A DNA stretch of 64,000 nt from Pseudacidovorax sp. RU35E (GCF_900156165.1 NZ_FTMY01000011.1:62001-126000), one strand, 5' to 3'. Shown: positions 17,473-26,318, counted from the first letter of the stretch. The notes: a model not told the origin generated them from the letters alone. Numbers and translations: made by a program.

Positions 17473-18267
17473 CTAGAAGCGCTCGCTGGCCCGCAGCAGG
17501 CGCCACTGTCCCGGCGCCAGCCCTGCCAGCGGCACGCGCCCGATGCGCAGGCGGCGCAGGCCGACCAGCCGAAGGCCGGCCCGGTCGCACAGTTCGGCGA
17601 TGCGGTGCGCGTCGGCGCCGCCGATCACGAGGCGAAGTCCCGTGGTGCCGCCACCCTGGCGCGCCAGGCTGGCGGCGGCAGGACGCAGCGCCGCCAGCTG
17701 CGCCGGCTGCGGCTCGCCCTGCACCTCGGCCAGGAATTCGTGTTCCACCAGCCCCGCCTCGTCCACCAGCCGGCGCCAGACGCCGCGAACCTGCGTGTGG
17801 ACGACCAGCCCGCTGGCCGCATCGCCCAGCGCAGCGGCGCAGTGCTGCTGCATGAACAGGCCCGGTGCCGTCGGCGCCTGCGGATGGGCATCGACACGCT
17901 GGTCGACGGCCCAGTCCTGCGCATCGGCGCGCGCGCCGGCGGGCTTGTGCCACAGCAGCGTGGCCGGTGGCAAGGGACGCGGCTGGGCCTGTTCGTCGAC
18001 CTCTACCTGCTGGCTTGGTGTGACGCGCTGCTGCGGCGCGACGGCCGGCAGGCCGTCGATGCGCACCGCGCCCTGGGCGATCAGCATTTCGGCATCGCGC
18101 CGCGAGCAGCCGCGCAGGGCCGCCACGCGCTTGGCCAGGCGCTCGCCGTCGTCATCCCTCATGGGTGCCGCAGATGCCGCGCCCGGGGGGGACCGCGGGT
18201 TCCGGGGCGGCGCGCCGTCAGGCCGGGCGGCGCGCACGCGGGGCGGGCGGTTCGCGTCGCCGCTCAT
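17473..18267 (-). CDS. S4-domain pseudouridine-synthase-like protein (RsuA/RluF family), catalytic Asp missing
   Basis: 264 residues. An S4 RNA-binding domain (about 42-90, GERLAKRVAALRGCSRRDAEMLIAQGAVRI) is followed by a divergent RsuA/RluF-type domain beginning LLWHKPAG (104-111). Where the family has GRLDxxTSGL, with the catalytic Asp, this protein reads AALGDAASGL (145-154); the aligned position is Gly148. Later segments EHEFLAEVQG and GLRRLRIGRVPL fit the family. It may bind RNA without catalysis, or the shifted Asp149 may substitute. ATG 18267 overlaps the upstream gene stop (ATGA); ATG 18162 is an alternative start. Confidence 0.75.
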   Translation of the reverse strand: MSGDANRPPRVRAARPDGAPPRNPRSPPGAASAAPMRDDDGERLAKRVAALRGCSRRDAEMLIAQGAVRIDGLPAVAPQQRVTPSQQVEVDEQAQPRPLPPATLLWHKPAGARADAQDWAVDQRVDAHPQAPTAPGLFMQQHCAAALGDAASGLVVHTQVRGVWRRLVDEAGLVEHEFLAEVQGEPQPAQLAALRPAAASLARQGGGTTGLRLVIGGADAHRIAELCDRAGLRLVGLRRLRIGRVPLAGLAPGQWRLLRASERF

Positions 18268-19964
18268 TCGGGGTCGAAGCGCGAAGGCTGCGGCGCGGGC
18301 TCGGAGGCGCGCACCAGGATGCGCTCGATGTGCGCCTCCAGCGAGCGCGCGGCCACCGGCCACAGGTGGCGCGGCGTGTCGGCATAGGCGATCTCCAGCC
18401 AGTCCTGCGGCGTGCCGCTGGGCTTTTTGCGCATGGCGGCGGCGATCTTCGCCTCGCGCTGCAGCCGGTGCGCCTTGAGCCGGGCGATGGCCGTGCGCGC
18501 CGTGCCCAGCACATAGCCGTGCGCGGGCAGGATGTGCTCGACATGGAAGGCGGCGCAGGCCTCGTCCAGCCGGTCCAGCGATTCGAGGTAGTCGCTCATG
18601 TTGCCGTCCGGCGGATCGATGACGGTGGTGCTGCCGTTGAGGATGTGGTCGCCGGAGAAGAGCAGGCCGTCCTCCTCCAGCACCAGGCAGAGGTGGTTGG
18701 CCGCATGGCCGGGCGTGTGGATGACGCGCAGCGTGTGCACCACGCGCTGGCCGCTGCCATCGTCGGCGGGCGCACCTTCGAGCTTGAGGCTCTCGCCATC
18801 CGCCAGCGCGCGGTCGGGCGTGAAGCGCGATGTGGGCCTCGCCGTGGGCGCCGAGGGCAGTCCGAGGATGGGGGGGCGCCGCTCGCACAGCGCCTGCAGC
18901 GGCTGCGCGCCGGGCGAGTGATCGGCGTGCGAATGGGTGCAGACGATGGCACGGATGTCGCCGTGCGTGGCGCGCCAGAGCCGGCCGATGTGGTCGAAGT
19001 CGTTGGGCCCCGGGTCGACCACGATGTAGCCGCTTTCGCGATCGCCCACGATGTAGGTGTTGGTGCCGGGCCCGGTCATCACGCTGCCGTTGGGCGCGGT
19101 GAGGCGCTGCACGTTGCGCAGCAGCGGCACGGGCGCCTCGTGCTGCCAGTCGAGCGGGTGGCCCATCTGGCCGTCGGGGCAGACCAGGGCCAGTTCCCCA
19201 AAGGGCGCCTCGTGCTCCATGTAGCGCGCTTCCTCACCCTTGAGCAGACCGGCGCGCGGGCAACTGCTCCACAGCGGACGCTCGCCGGCGCAGGCTTCGA
19301 GCACGGCATGCACGCTGGCGTAGGTGGCCAGCCGCTGCAGCGTTCGGATGGTGGGGAAGATGATGTCGAAGCGGCCGGCGGCATGACGTTCCAGCGCATC
19401 GGCGGGCCGGACCCAGCAGGGCTCGAACTGTTCGGACTCGTCGGCCAGCGGCGTCTGTCCGGGCGGCATGCGCGCCACCAGGAAGAGCACGTCGAAGCGC
19501 TTGGGCAGGTCCCGGTCGGTGATCCAGTGCGCGAAGGCGAACACCCGGTCGGTGGCCAGCCGCAGGCCGCGCTGCGCGCACTGCTGGGCGAAGGGCACGG
19601 CGGGCGGGGTGTCGCGGTCCATGGTGGCGACCTCGGCCGCGCTCACGGGCCGGCCGTCGGCATGCTCGGCCAGCAGCACACCCAGTTCCTCGAAGGCCTC
19701 GCGCACGGCGGCGATGGCATGGGTCAGCTGCACGCGCGGCTGGGTGCGGCGGCGCAGGGCGATGCGGCGGGCCTCGGTGTCCTCGTCGTCCACGCGGCCG
19801 CCTGGGAAGACATAGGCACCCGGGGCGAAGCTGGCGGTGGGCGACCGCCGGGTCATCAGCACCTCGAGTCCCAGCTCGGTATCGCGCAGCAGCAGCACGG
19901 TGGCGGCCGCACGCGCGGGGGCCGGTTCGCGCGGGGGATGGAGTTGCTGGGAGAGCCGGGGCAT
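18264..19964 (-). CDS. Nudix hydrolase / metallo-beta-lactamase fold fusion protein
   Basis: 566-residue two-domain enzyme. The N-terminal Nudix domain (about 20-230) has GAYVFPGG (49-56) and REAFEELG (88-95). About 30 residues lie between the Nudix-box halves, a spacing seen in NUDT19-type Nudix proteins. The C-terminal MBL domain (about 285-540) has the zinc motif THSHADH (343-349), then HTPGHAANHLC, FSGDHIL and PAHGY, like LACTB2-type hydrolases. It probably hydrolyses a nucleotide-linked thioester or RNA-type substrate in two steps (inference). ATG 19964 is chosen; the open frame upstream has no homology. Coupled to the S4-domain gene. Confidence 0.85.
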   Translation of the reverse strand: MPRLSQQLHPPREPAPARAAATVLLLRDTELGLEVLMTRRSPTASFAPGAYVFPGGRVDDEDTEARRIALRRRTQPRVQLTHAIAAVREAFEELGVLLAEHADGRPVSAAEVATMDRDTPPAVPFAQQCAQRGLRLATDRVFAFAHWITDRDLPKRFDVLFLVARMPPGQTPLADESEQFEPCWVRPADALERHAAGRFDIIFPTIRTLQRLATYASVHAVLEACAGERPLWSSCPRAGLLKGEEARYMEHEAPFGELALVCPDGQMGHPLDWQHEAPVPLLRNVQRLTAPNGSVMTGPGTNTYIVGDRESGYIVVDPGPNDFDHIGRLWRATHGDIRAIVCTHSHADHSPGAQPLQALCERRPPILGLPSAPTARPTSRFTPDRALADGESLKLEGAPADDGSGQRVVHTLRVIHTPGHAANHLCLVLEEDGLLFSGDHILNGSTTVIDPPDGNMSDYLESLDRLDEACAAFHVEHILPAHGYVLGTARTAIARLKAHRLQREAKIAAAMRKKPSGTPQDWLEIAYADTPRHLWPVAARSLEAHIERILVRASEPAPQPSRFDPE

Positions 19965-19970
19965 CGGTGC

Positions 19971-19976
19971 ATTATC
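19971..19976 (-). promoter_or_regulatory. -10-like element GATAAT upstream of the Nudix-MBL gene
   Basis: On the minus strand GATAAT is followed by six nucleotides and then the ATG at 19964, predicting a leaderless mRNA. Confidence 0.45.
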
Positions 19977-20127
19977 AGCAGCGCGGTGCAGGCGCGCATG
20001 GTCGCGTTCCCGGGCCGGCCGAGGCGATGGCATGATGGGCGCTTTGCCTCGAAGTCGGCCCGTGCCTTGCGGCATGGTCGGCGCTGCCGGCGGGATGCGC
20101 CAGGCCCGGGGCACCGAGGAGAGCCGG

Positions 20128-21384
20128 ATGGATCCGATACGCGCCATGGACACCGCCTGGCTGCTGCGCCGCGTGCGGCCGATGGGCGGCGCTGCGGTCG
20201 ATGTGCTGGTGCAGGAGGGTCGCATCGTCGCCGTCGGCCCCGACCTCGCCCCACCCCCCGGCACGCCTGAGGAAGAGGGCGGCGGCGCGCTGCTGCTGCC
20301 TGGCCTGGTGGAGTCGCATACCCACCTCGACAAGACGCTCTGGGGCCTGCCCTGGTACCGCAATGCCGTCGGCAACCGGCTGATCGACCGCATCGACAAC
20401 GAACGCGAGTTCCGCGCGGCGAGCGGCCACGACGCCGCCGTGCAGTCGATGCGCTTGGCCCGGGCCTTCCTGGCCGCAGGAACCACGCGGCTGCGCAGCC
20501 ACGTGGACATCGACACCCAGGCCGGCCTGCGTCACCTGGCTGGCGTGCAGCGCACCGCCGAGGCGCTCGCACCCTGGCTGCAGATCCAGACCGTGGCCTT
20601 TCCGCAGTCCGGCCTGCTCGGGCGGCCCGGCACGGCCGACCTGCTGGATGCGGCGATGGTCGAGGGGGCCGATGTGCTGGGCGGGCTGGATCCCTGCGCC
20701 ATCGATGGCGACCCGGTGCGCTCGCTCGATGTGCTCTTTGGCCTGGCCGAGCGCCATGGCAAGCCGCTCGACATCCACCTGCATGAGCCCGGTGCCATGG
20801 GCGCCTTCTCGCTGGGCCTGATCCTGGAGCGCACCGCCGCCCTTGGCATGCAAGGCCGCGTGGCGGTCAGCCATGCCTTCTGCCTGGGCGATCTGCCCGC
20901 GACCGAGGTTCAGGCCCTGCTGGCGCGCCTGGCCGCGCTGGACGTGGCCCTCATCACCAGCGCGCCGCCGTCGCGGTCCGTGCCGCCGCTGCTGGCCGCC
21001 CGCGCCGCCGGCGTGACGGTGGCGGGCGGCAACGACGGCATCCGCGACACCTGGACGCCCTACGGCCGCCCCGACATGCTGGCGCGCGCCATGCAGATCG
21101 GCCTTCGCTACAACCTGCGCCGCGATGACGAGATCGATGAGGCGCTGGACTGCATCACTGCGGACGGCGCCCGGGCCTGTGGTTTCGACGGGTACGGCCT
21201 TTCACCCGGCTGCCGGGCCGACCTGGTGCTGGTCGAGTCCGAGACCGTGGCCGAAGCGGTCGTGGCCCAACCGCCGCGCCGGCTGGTGGTGGCAGGCGGA
21301 CGGATCGTTGCCCGCGACGACCGGCTGCTGCCCGGTCTGCCCGGCGAAGAGGCTCGGCCGGCCGAGCCCATGCCGCTCTTGTGA
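20128..21384 (+). CDS. Amidohydrolase, cytosine deaminase-like
   Basis: 418-residue TIM-barrel metal hydrolase. Metal ligands appear in order: HTH in LVESHTHLDK, His in LRSHVDID, HLH in DIHLHEPG, His in VSHAFCLG, and Asp in GGNDGIRDTW. The GNDGIRD segment and overall order match cytosine deaminase/isopropylammelide-type members of subtype III amidohydrolases. Probably deaminates a pyrimidine or triazine-like heterocycle; not firmly CodA. ATG 20128 has GAGGAG about 9 nt upstream. Divergent from the Nudix-MBL gene; dapF follows 27 nt later but has its own -10. Confidence 0.8.
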   Translation: MDPIRAMDTAWLLRRVRPMGGAAVDVLVQEGRIVAVGPDLAPPPGTPEEEGGGALLLPGLVESHTHLDKTLWGLPWYRNAVGNRLIDRIDNEREFRAASGHDAAVQSMRLARAFLAAGTTRLRSHVDIDTQAGLRHLAGVQRTAEALAPWLQIQTVAFPQSGLLGRPGTADLLDAAMVEGADVLGGLDPCAIDGDPVRSLDVLFGLAERHGKPLDIHLHEPGAMGAFSLGLILERTAALGMQGRVAVSHAFCLGDLPATEVQALLARLAALDVALITSAPPSRSVPPLLAARAAGVTVAGGNDGIRDTWTPYGRPDMLARAMQIGLRYNLRRDDEIDEALDCITADGARACGFDGYGLSPGCRADLVLVESETVAEAVVAQPPRRLVVAGGRIVARDDRLLPGLPGEEARPAEPMPLL

Positions 21385-21399
21385 CGGCAGGCCGCCGCC

Positions 21400-21405
21400 G
21401 ATAAT
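21400..21405 (+). promoter_or_regulatory. -10-like element GATAAT upstream of dapF
   Basis: GATAAT, then six nucleotides, then the dapF ATG. A TTGTGA at 21379-21384 (15-nt spacer) could be a weak -35. Predicts leaderless transcription. Confidence 0.5.
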
Positions 21406-21411
21406 CCGCCG

Positions 21412-22290
21412 ATGCGAATCCGCTTCACCAAGATGCAGGGCGCGGGCAACGACTTCGTCGTGCTCGACGAGACCGCCGGCCACCTCGGCCTGACGCCCGG
21501 CCAGTACCGATTCCTGGCCGACCGCCACTTCGGCGTGGGTGCCGACCAGATCCTCAGCGTACGGCCCTCGCCCGCTGCGGGCGTGGACTTCCAGTACGTC
21601 ATCCACAACGCCGATGGCGGCGAGGTCGAACAGTGCGGCAACGGCGCCCGCTGCTTCATGCGCTTCGTGCGCGAGCGCGGCCTGACCGACAAGGACGTGG
21701 TGCGGGTGCAGACGTTGTCGGGCGTGATCGCCCCGCGCATGACGGCCGACGGCCGCGTCACCGTCGACATGGGCCCGCCGGTCTTCGAGCCGGCCCGAGT
21801 GCCCTTCGACACCGCGGGCCTCGATCCGCAAACCGACGGCGGCTGGCACACCTGGCATCTGGCGCTCTCCACCGAGGCCGATGGCCCCATCGTGCCGGTG
21901 GCCGTGCTCTCCATGGGCAACCCGCATGCCGTGCAGCTGGTGGACGACGTCGAGACCGCACCGGTGGCCGAGCAGGGCCCGCGCATCGAGCACCATCCGC
22001 GCTTTCCTCAGCGGGTCAACGCCGGCTTCCTGCAGGTGGTGGACCGCACCCATGTGCGCCTTCGCGTGTTCGAGCGCGGCGCGGGCGAGACGCTGGCCTG
22101 CGGGACCGGTGCCTGCGCGGCGGTGGTGGCCGGCATCCGCCTGGGCCGTCTCGACCGACGCGTCGACGTCGAGACCCGCGGCGGCATCCTCACCATCGAA
22201 TGGGCCGGCGGCGAGGCCGACCCGGTGCTGATGACCGGTCCCGCCGTCACCGTCTTCGCGGGCGAGATCGACGTGCCCGACGAACTCTGA
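21412..22290 (+). CDS. dapF: Diaminopimelate epimerase
   Basis: 292-residue PLP-independent racemase converting LL- to meso-diaminopimelate for lysine and peptidoglycan. Both catalytic cysteines are present: [10 protein letters not shown] (about 73-82) and ACGTGACAA (about 227-235). Start motif [20 protein letters not shown] is canonical. It supplies meso-DAP used by the MurE encoded later in the window. Confidence 0.96.
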   Translation: MRIRFTKMQGAGNDFVVLDETAGHLGLTPGQYRFLADRHFGVGADQILSVRPSPAAGVDFQYVIHNADGGEVEQCGNGARCFMRFVRERGLTDKDVVRVQTLSGVIAPRMTADGRVTVDMGPPVFEPARVPFDTAGLDPQTDGGWHTWHLALSTEADGPIVPVAVLSMGNPHAVQLVDDVETAPVAEQGPRIEHHPRFPQRVNAGFLQVVDRTHVRLRVFERGAGETLACGTGACAAVVAGIRLGRLDRRVDVETRGGILTIEWAGGEADPVLMTGPAVTVFAGEIDVPDEL

Positions 22291-22354
22291 ACCTTTTCCT
22301 TTCTCTCCGGTGCGGCGCCGAACGCCCCGCACCCACCGACCGCCCGCCGCTGCC

Positions 22355-23020
22355 ATGAACCCCATCACCGAAGACGACATCGCCAACTACCTGGCCAACA
22401 CGCCCGACTTCTTCGAGCGCCACGCCCAATTGCTGGCCGAAGTGCAGCTGACCAGCCCGCACGGCCAGCGTGCCGTGAGCCTGCAGGAGCGCCAGGCCGA
22501 GATGCTGCGCGAGAAGATCAAGGCGCTGGAACACCGCATCATGGACATGGTGCGCCACGGCACCGAGAACGTGGTCACGGCCGACCGGCTGCAGCGCTGG
22601 ACGCTGTCGCTGCTCACCTGGCGCGACCTGCGCGGCCTGCCCTGGGAGATCATCAAGGGCCTGCACCAGCAGTTCATGGTGCCGCAGACGGCCATCAAGC
22701 TCTGGGACCTGGACCCGGCCTATGCCGGCGAGGGCTACACCCAGGGCGTGAGCGAGGACGTGAAGGCGCTGGCCACCTCGCTGACCACGCCCTACATCGG
22801 ACTCAACGCCGGCTTCGAGGCCACGGCCTGGCTCAACGAGCCACAGCAGGCCCAGTCGCTGGCGCTGATCCCGCTGCGCACCGCCGCCGACGCGCCCGCC
22901 TTCGGCCTGCTGGTGCTCGCTTCGCCCGATCCGCAACGCTACAACGCCGAGATGGGCACCGACTTCCTGGAGCGCATCGCCCAGCTGGCCTCGGCCGCGC
23001 TGTCGCGCCTGCGCGCTTGA
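22355..23020 (+). CDS. DUF484 family protein
   Basis: 221 residues. The N-terminal helix ITEDDIANYLANTPDFFERH and following coiled segment are typical of DUF484, with a GAF-like C-terminal half. It is the usual gene between dapF and xerC in proteobacteria, function unknown. ATG 22355 is chosen over the in-frame codon at 22310 because the conserved sequence begins there. Its stop overlaps the next gene as TTGA. Confidence 0.88.
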   Translation: MNPITEDDIANYLANTPDFFERHAQLLAEVQLTSPHGQRAVSLQERQAEMLREKIKALEHRIMDMVRHGTENVVTADRLQRWTLSLLTWRDLRGLPWEIIKGLHQQFMVPQTAIKLWDLDPAYAGEGYTQGVSEDVKALATSLTTPYIGLNAGFEATAWLNEPQQAQSLALIPLRTAADAPAFGLLVLASPDPQRYNAEMGTDFLERIAQLASAALSRLRA

Positions 23021-23643
23021 GGCATCCGGCGCGCGGCGGAGGCTGGCGTCGGGTGGGGCTCGTCCTTGCCGTCCTGGGCCTGGTGGCGGGCGGGGCGATC
23101 CACATCATGGTGAAGCGCCATGGCGCGCACGTGCTGGCGAGCCCGCCCGCGCAGGACGCCGATGCCGCGCTGGTGCTGGGCAACCGGGCCTTCGTCGACG
23201 GCGCGCCCAATCCCTGCCTGGCCTCGCGCGTCGATGCGGCCGTGGCGCTGGCCCGGGCGGGCCGCGTCAAGCTGCTGGTCATGACCGGCGGCGTGGACCA
23301 TGAAGACGGCCGCATCGAGGCCGAGGCCATGGAGGGCCTGGCCCGCGCGGCGGGCTACACCGGCCCGGTGCTGCGCGAATCCGCCTCGCAGTCGACGCGC
23401 GAGAACCTGCGGCTCTCGCGCCCGCTGCTCGAAGCCGCCAGCGTGCGGCGCGTGATCGTCGTCACCGAGCCCTCGCACCTCTGGCGCACCCGCCAATTGG
23501 CCCGTGGCAGCGGCTTCGAGGCCGCCTTCGACGTGCAGTACGCCGCCGCCCCCGCGCCCTGCCGGCGCTGGGACCGCGCCGCGCGTGCGTCGCTGCGCGA
23601 GGTGGCGGCTGTCGTCAACAATGCCCTCCGTGGTGACTACTGA
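23017..23643 (+). CDS. DUF218 (SanA/YdcF/ElyC-type) membrane-anchored protein
   Basis: 208 residues. One N-terminal membrane anchor (about 14-32, VGLVLAVLGLVAGGAIHI) precedes a DUF218 domain with DAALVLGN, VMTGG, ESASQSTRENL and VVTEPSHLWR, the conserved family segments. DUF218 proteins act at the envelope (vancomycin resistance SanA, lipid-carrier-linked ElyC). The start is TTG at 23017, overlapping the DUF484 stop; its end overlaps xerC by 23 nt. This gene is extra compared with the E. coli dapF-yigA-xerC order. Confidence 0.82.
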   Translation: MRHPARGGGWRRVGLVLAVLGLVAGGAIHIMVKRHGAHVLASPPAQDADAALVLGNRAFVDGAPNPCLASRVDAAVALARAGRVKLLVMTGGVDHEDGRIEAEAMEGLARAAGYTGPVLRESASQSTRENLRLSRPLLEAASVRRVIVVTEPSHLWRTRQLARGSGFEAAFDVQYAAAPAPCRRWDRAARASLREVAAVVNNALRGDY

Positions 23644-24592
23644 TCCTTCGTCCGCCGCGGACGCCGACCGCGCCCTGGTCGACCGCTACCTCGCCCACGT
23701 GCGGGTGGAGCGCCGGCTCGCCGAGCGCACGGTCGAGCTGTATGCGCTGCACCTGGCCGAGTTGCTGAAGCGCGCGGCCGATGCCGGCCTGCCGCTGCAG
23801 CGCGTGGCCACCGCCCACATCCGGCGCTGGATGGCCCAGTTGCACGGCGCCGGCCGGGCGCCATGCGGCATCGCGCTGGTGCTCTCGTGCTGGCGCAGCT
23901 TCTACCGCTGGCTGGGCCGCGAGGGCCTGGTGCCGGGCAACCCGGTACAGGACGTGCATGCGCCCAAGGCGCCGCGGCCGCTGCCGAAGGCGCTGGGCGT
24001 GGACGATGCCGTGCGCCTGGCCGAGCACCAGCGGCCCGAGGCCGATGCCTGGACCGAGGCGCGCGACCGCGGCATCGTCGAGCTGCTCTACGGCTGCGGC
24101 CTGCGCGTGAGCGAACTCACCGGCCTGGACCGTGACCCTTCCGCCGAAGCGCGCGGCTGGCTCGACCTGCCGTCGGCCGAGGTGCATGTGCTTGGCAAGG
24201 GTGGCAAGCGGCGCAGTGTGCCGATGGGCGGCCCGGCCGTGCAGGCCGTGGGCGCCTGGCTGGAACAGCGCGCGCTGCGCCCAGTCGATTCGCCCGCGCT
24301 CTTCGTCGGCCTGCGCGGCGGCCGCTTCGGCCCGCAGGCCGTCTGGCAGATGCTGCGCGCCCGCGGCATCCAGGCCGGCGTGGCCGCGCCGGTGCATCCG
24401 CACATGCTGCGCCACTCCTTCGCCAGCCACCTCCTGCAATCCAGCGGCGACCTGCGCGCCGTGCAGGAACTGCTGGGCCACGCGAGCATCTCCACCACCC
24501 AGATCTACACGCGGCTGGATTTCCAGCACCTGGCCAAAATCTATGATGCGGCCCATCCCCGCGCGCATGCGCGGGGCGACAGCGAGGACTGA
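23621..24592 (+). CDS. xerC: Tyrosine recombinase XerC
   Basis: 323-residue site-specific recombinase that resolves chromosome dimers at dif with XerD. An N-terminal SAM-like core-binding domain (about 15-105) precedes the catalytic domain with Arg162 (CGLRVSE), His261 and Arg264 (HMLRHSFASHL), His287 (LGHASISTTQ) and Tyr296 (IYTRLDF). ATG 23621 is chosen; GTG 23630 or 23633 would shorten the overlap with the DUF218 gene. Length is slightly above the usual 300 because of the N-terminal extension and an insert after LTGLD. Confidence 0.93.
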   Translation: MPSVVTTDPSSAADADRALVDRYLAHVRVERRLAERTVELYALHLAELLKRAADAGLPLQRVATAHIRRWMAQLHGAGRAPCGIALVLSCWRSFYRWLGREGLVPGNPVQDVHAPKAPRPLPKALGVDDAVRLAEHQRPEADAWTEARDRGIVELLYGCGLRVSELTGLDRDPSAEARGWLDLPSAEVHVLGKGGKRRSVPMGGPAVQAVGAWLEQRALRPVDSPALFVGLRGGRFGPQAVWQMLRARGIQAGVAAPVHPHMLRHSFASHLLQSSGDLRAVQELLGHASISTTQIYTRLDFQHLAKIYDAAHPRAHARGDSED

Positions 24593-24624
24593 GTTCGAAG
24601 AGTCGTGCCTGGGAGGGCCTCGAT

Positions 24625-25023
24625 ATGAAGATGACGCCGGTGATTGCCGTGCATCTCGCCTGCGCGGTGGGTGCGCTCTTTTTGGGCCCGGTTGCCATAC
24701 GGGCCCGATGGAGGCGACGGCCACAGCCGCGCATGCATCGCGCCTTTGGCTACGCATGGATCACGCTGATGCTCATGACGGGGCTCTCGGCCCTCTTCAT
24801 CCGCGACTATGCATTGCCCAATGTCGCCGGCTACACGTTGATTCACTTGCTGGTGCCCGTCAGCTGGATCGCCATGTTTCTGGCTTTTCGCTTCCTGCTG
24901 CGGGGGCAAATCGCGGCACACCGCGGCACGATGATCGGCACCTATGTTGGCGCTTGCTTGGTGACCGGTGCCTTCACACTGTTGCCGGGCCGCTATCTCG
25001 GCGACCTGATCTGGACGCACTGA
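24625..25023 (+). CDS. DUF2306 family membrane protein
   Basis: 132-residue membrane protein with four predicted helices: VIAVHLACAVGALFLGPVAI, WITLMLMTGLSALFI, LIHLLVPVSWIAMFLAFRFL and GTYVGACLVTGAFTLLPG. Histidines at helix ends (His9, MHRAFGY, LIHLL, AAHRG) are typical of the family and suggest haem or quinone binding, unproven. A GGGAGGG Shine-Dalgarno precedes ATG 24625. Codon use is clearly less GC-rich (many TTG, TTT, GCA, ATT) than its neighbours, hinting at later acquisition. Confidence 0.78.
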   Translation: MKMTPVIAVHLACAVGALFLGPVAIRARWRRRPQPRMHRAFGYAWITLMLMTGLSALFIRDYALPNVAGYTLIHLLVPVSWIAMFLAFRFLLRGQIAAHRGTMIGTYVGACLVTGAFTLLPGRYLGDLIWTH

Positions 25024-25055
25024 CGACATTGCCTCGGCCGGCGCGGGGGCGCCCC

Positions 25056-25061
25056 GACAAT
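25056..25061 (+). promoter_or_regulatory. -10-like element GACAAT upstream of rlmI
   Basis: GACAAT lies 9 nt before the ATG at 25071, giving a leader of only two or three nucleotides. Confidence 0.4.
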
Positions 25062-25070
25062 AGGCGGTCC

Positions 25071-26273
25071 ATGAAAACACTCCGCCTCAAGCCCGGCAAG
25101 GAGCGCTCGCTCCAGCGCCGCCATCCCTGGATCTTCGACGCCGCCATCGCCAAGGGCGGCGGCGATGCGGGTGAGACGGTGCGCATCGAATCGCACGACG
25201 GCCGCTTCCTGGCCTGGGCGGCCTGCAGCCCGGCGTCCAAGATCCGCGCCCGCGCCTGGAGCTTCGACGAGGGCCAGCGCATCGACGCCGCCTTCTTCGC
25301 CGCCCGCTGCCGGGCCGCCGTGCAGGCGCGCGGGCTGTTCGACATCGCCAGCGACGGCCAGCGCCTGGTGCACGGCGAGGCCGACGGCCTGCCCGGGCTG
25401 ATCGTGGACCGCTATGGCGACACGCTGGTGGCGCAGTTCTTGTCGGCCGGCGTCGAGCGCTGGAAGGCCGTGCTGGCCGATGCGCTGCTGGCCGCCACTG
25501 GCCTGACGAAGCTCTACGAGCGCTCGGACGCCAGCGGCCGCGAGCGCGAAGGTCTGCCGCCGGTCACCGGCTGGTTGCACGGCGAGGGGCCGACCGAGAT
25601 CACCATCCAGGAGCACGACTGGCGCCTGAGCCTGGACGTGGCCACCGGCCACAAGACCGGCTTCTACCTCGACCAGCGCGACAGCCGCCGGCGTTTTTCG
25701 GAGCTGGCGCGGCACCGGCGCTTCGCCCGCGTGCTGAACTGCTATTGCTACACCGGCGGGTTCACCGTCGCCGCGGCGCAGGGGCTGGCGGCGGCGGGTG
25801 CGCTGGAAGGCGCGGAACTGGTTTCCGTCGATTCGTCACAGCCGGCGCTGGACCGGGCGCGGGCGCACCTCGCGCTGAACGGCTTCGAGTCGGCCAATGC
25901 CCAGTTCCTGGATGCCGACGTCAACCAGACGCTGCGCCGCTTCATCGAGGAAGGACGGCAGTTCGACGCCATCGTGCTCGACCCACCCAAGTTCGCGCCC
26001 ACCGTGGCGCATGCGGACCGCGCCGCCCGCGCCTACAAGGACATCAACCGGCTGGCCTTCAAGCTGCTGCCGCCGGGCGGCGTGCTGCTGACCTTCTCAT
26101 GCTCGGGCGGTATCGGCGCCGACCTGTTCCACAAGATCGTGGCCTCCGCCGGCATCGACGCCGGCGTGGACGGCTACATCGCCGAACGCCTGGGCGCGGC
26201 GCCCGACCATCCCATGACCATCGAATTCCCCGAGGGCGAGTACCTCAAGGGCCTGGTGGTGGTGCGCAAGTAG
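25071..26273 (+). CDS. rlmI: 23S rRNA (cytosine-C5)-methyltransferase, RlmI family
   Basis: 400-residue SAM-dependent RNA methyltransferase. An N-terminal PUA-like domain (LRLKPGKERSLQRRHPWIF) precedes the middle domain with GLPGLIVDRYGD and TGHKTGFYLDQR, then the Rossmann domain with NCYCYTGGFTVAA (SAM motif I), DPPKFAP (catalytic motif IV) and FSCSGGI with the catalytic-type cysteine. RlmI methylates C1962 in E. coli 23S rRNA; assignment to that exact site is by family. Confidence 0.9.
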   Translation: MKTLRLKPGKERSLQRRHPWIFDAAIAKGGGDAGETVRIESHDGRFLAWAACSPASKIRARAWSFDEGQRIDAAFFAARCRAAVQARGLFDIASDGQRLVHGEADGLPGLIVDRYGDTLVAQFLSAGVERWKAVLADALLAATGLTKLYERSDASGREREGLPPVTGWLHGEGPTEITIQEHDWRLSLDVATGHKTGFYLDQRDSRRRFSELARHRRFARVLNCYCYTGGFTVAAAQGLAAAGALEGAELVSVDSSQPALDRARAHLALNGFESANAQFLDADVNQTLRRFIEEGRQFDAIVLDPPKFAPTVAHADRAARAYKDINRLAFKLLPPGGVLLTFSCSGGIGADLFHKIVASAGIDAGVDGYIAERLGAAPDHPMTIEFPEGEYLKGLVVVRK

Positions 26274-26294
26274 CCGCACCCGCAAAGAGCGCCA

Positions 26295-26318
26295 GCCGGC
26301 CGAGTTTTTGCGGCCGGC
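26295..26318. repeat. Inverted repeat downstream of rlmI
   Basis: GCCGGCCG / CGGCCGGC with a T-rich loop (26303-26310). The stem is strong, but no U-tract follows it, so it is a weak terminator candidate only. Confidence 0.45.

Noticed and set aside
26295-26318. Strong inverted repeat after rlmI as a terminator
   Set aside because: No U-tract follows; kept as an inverted repeat only.
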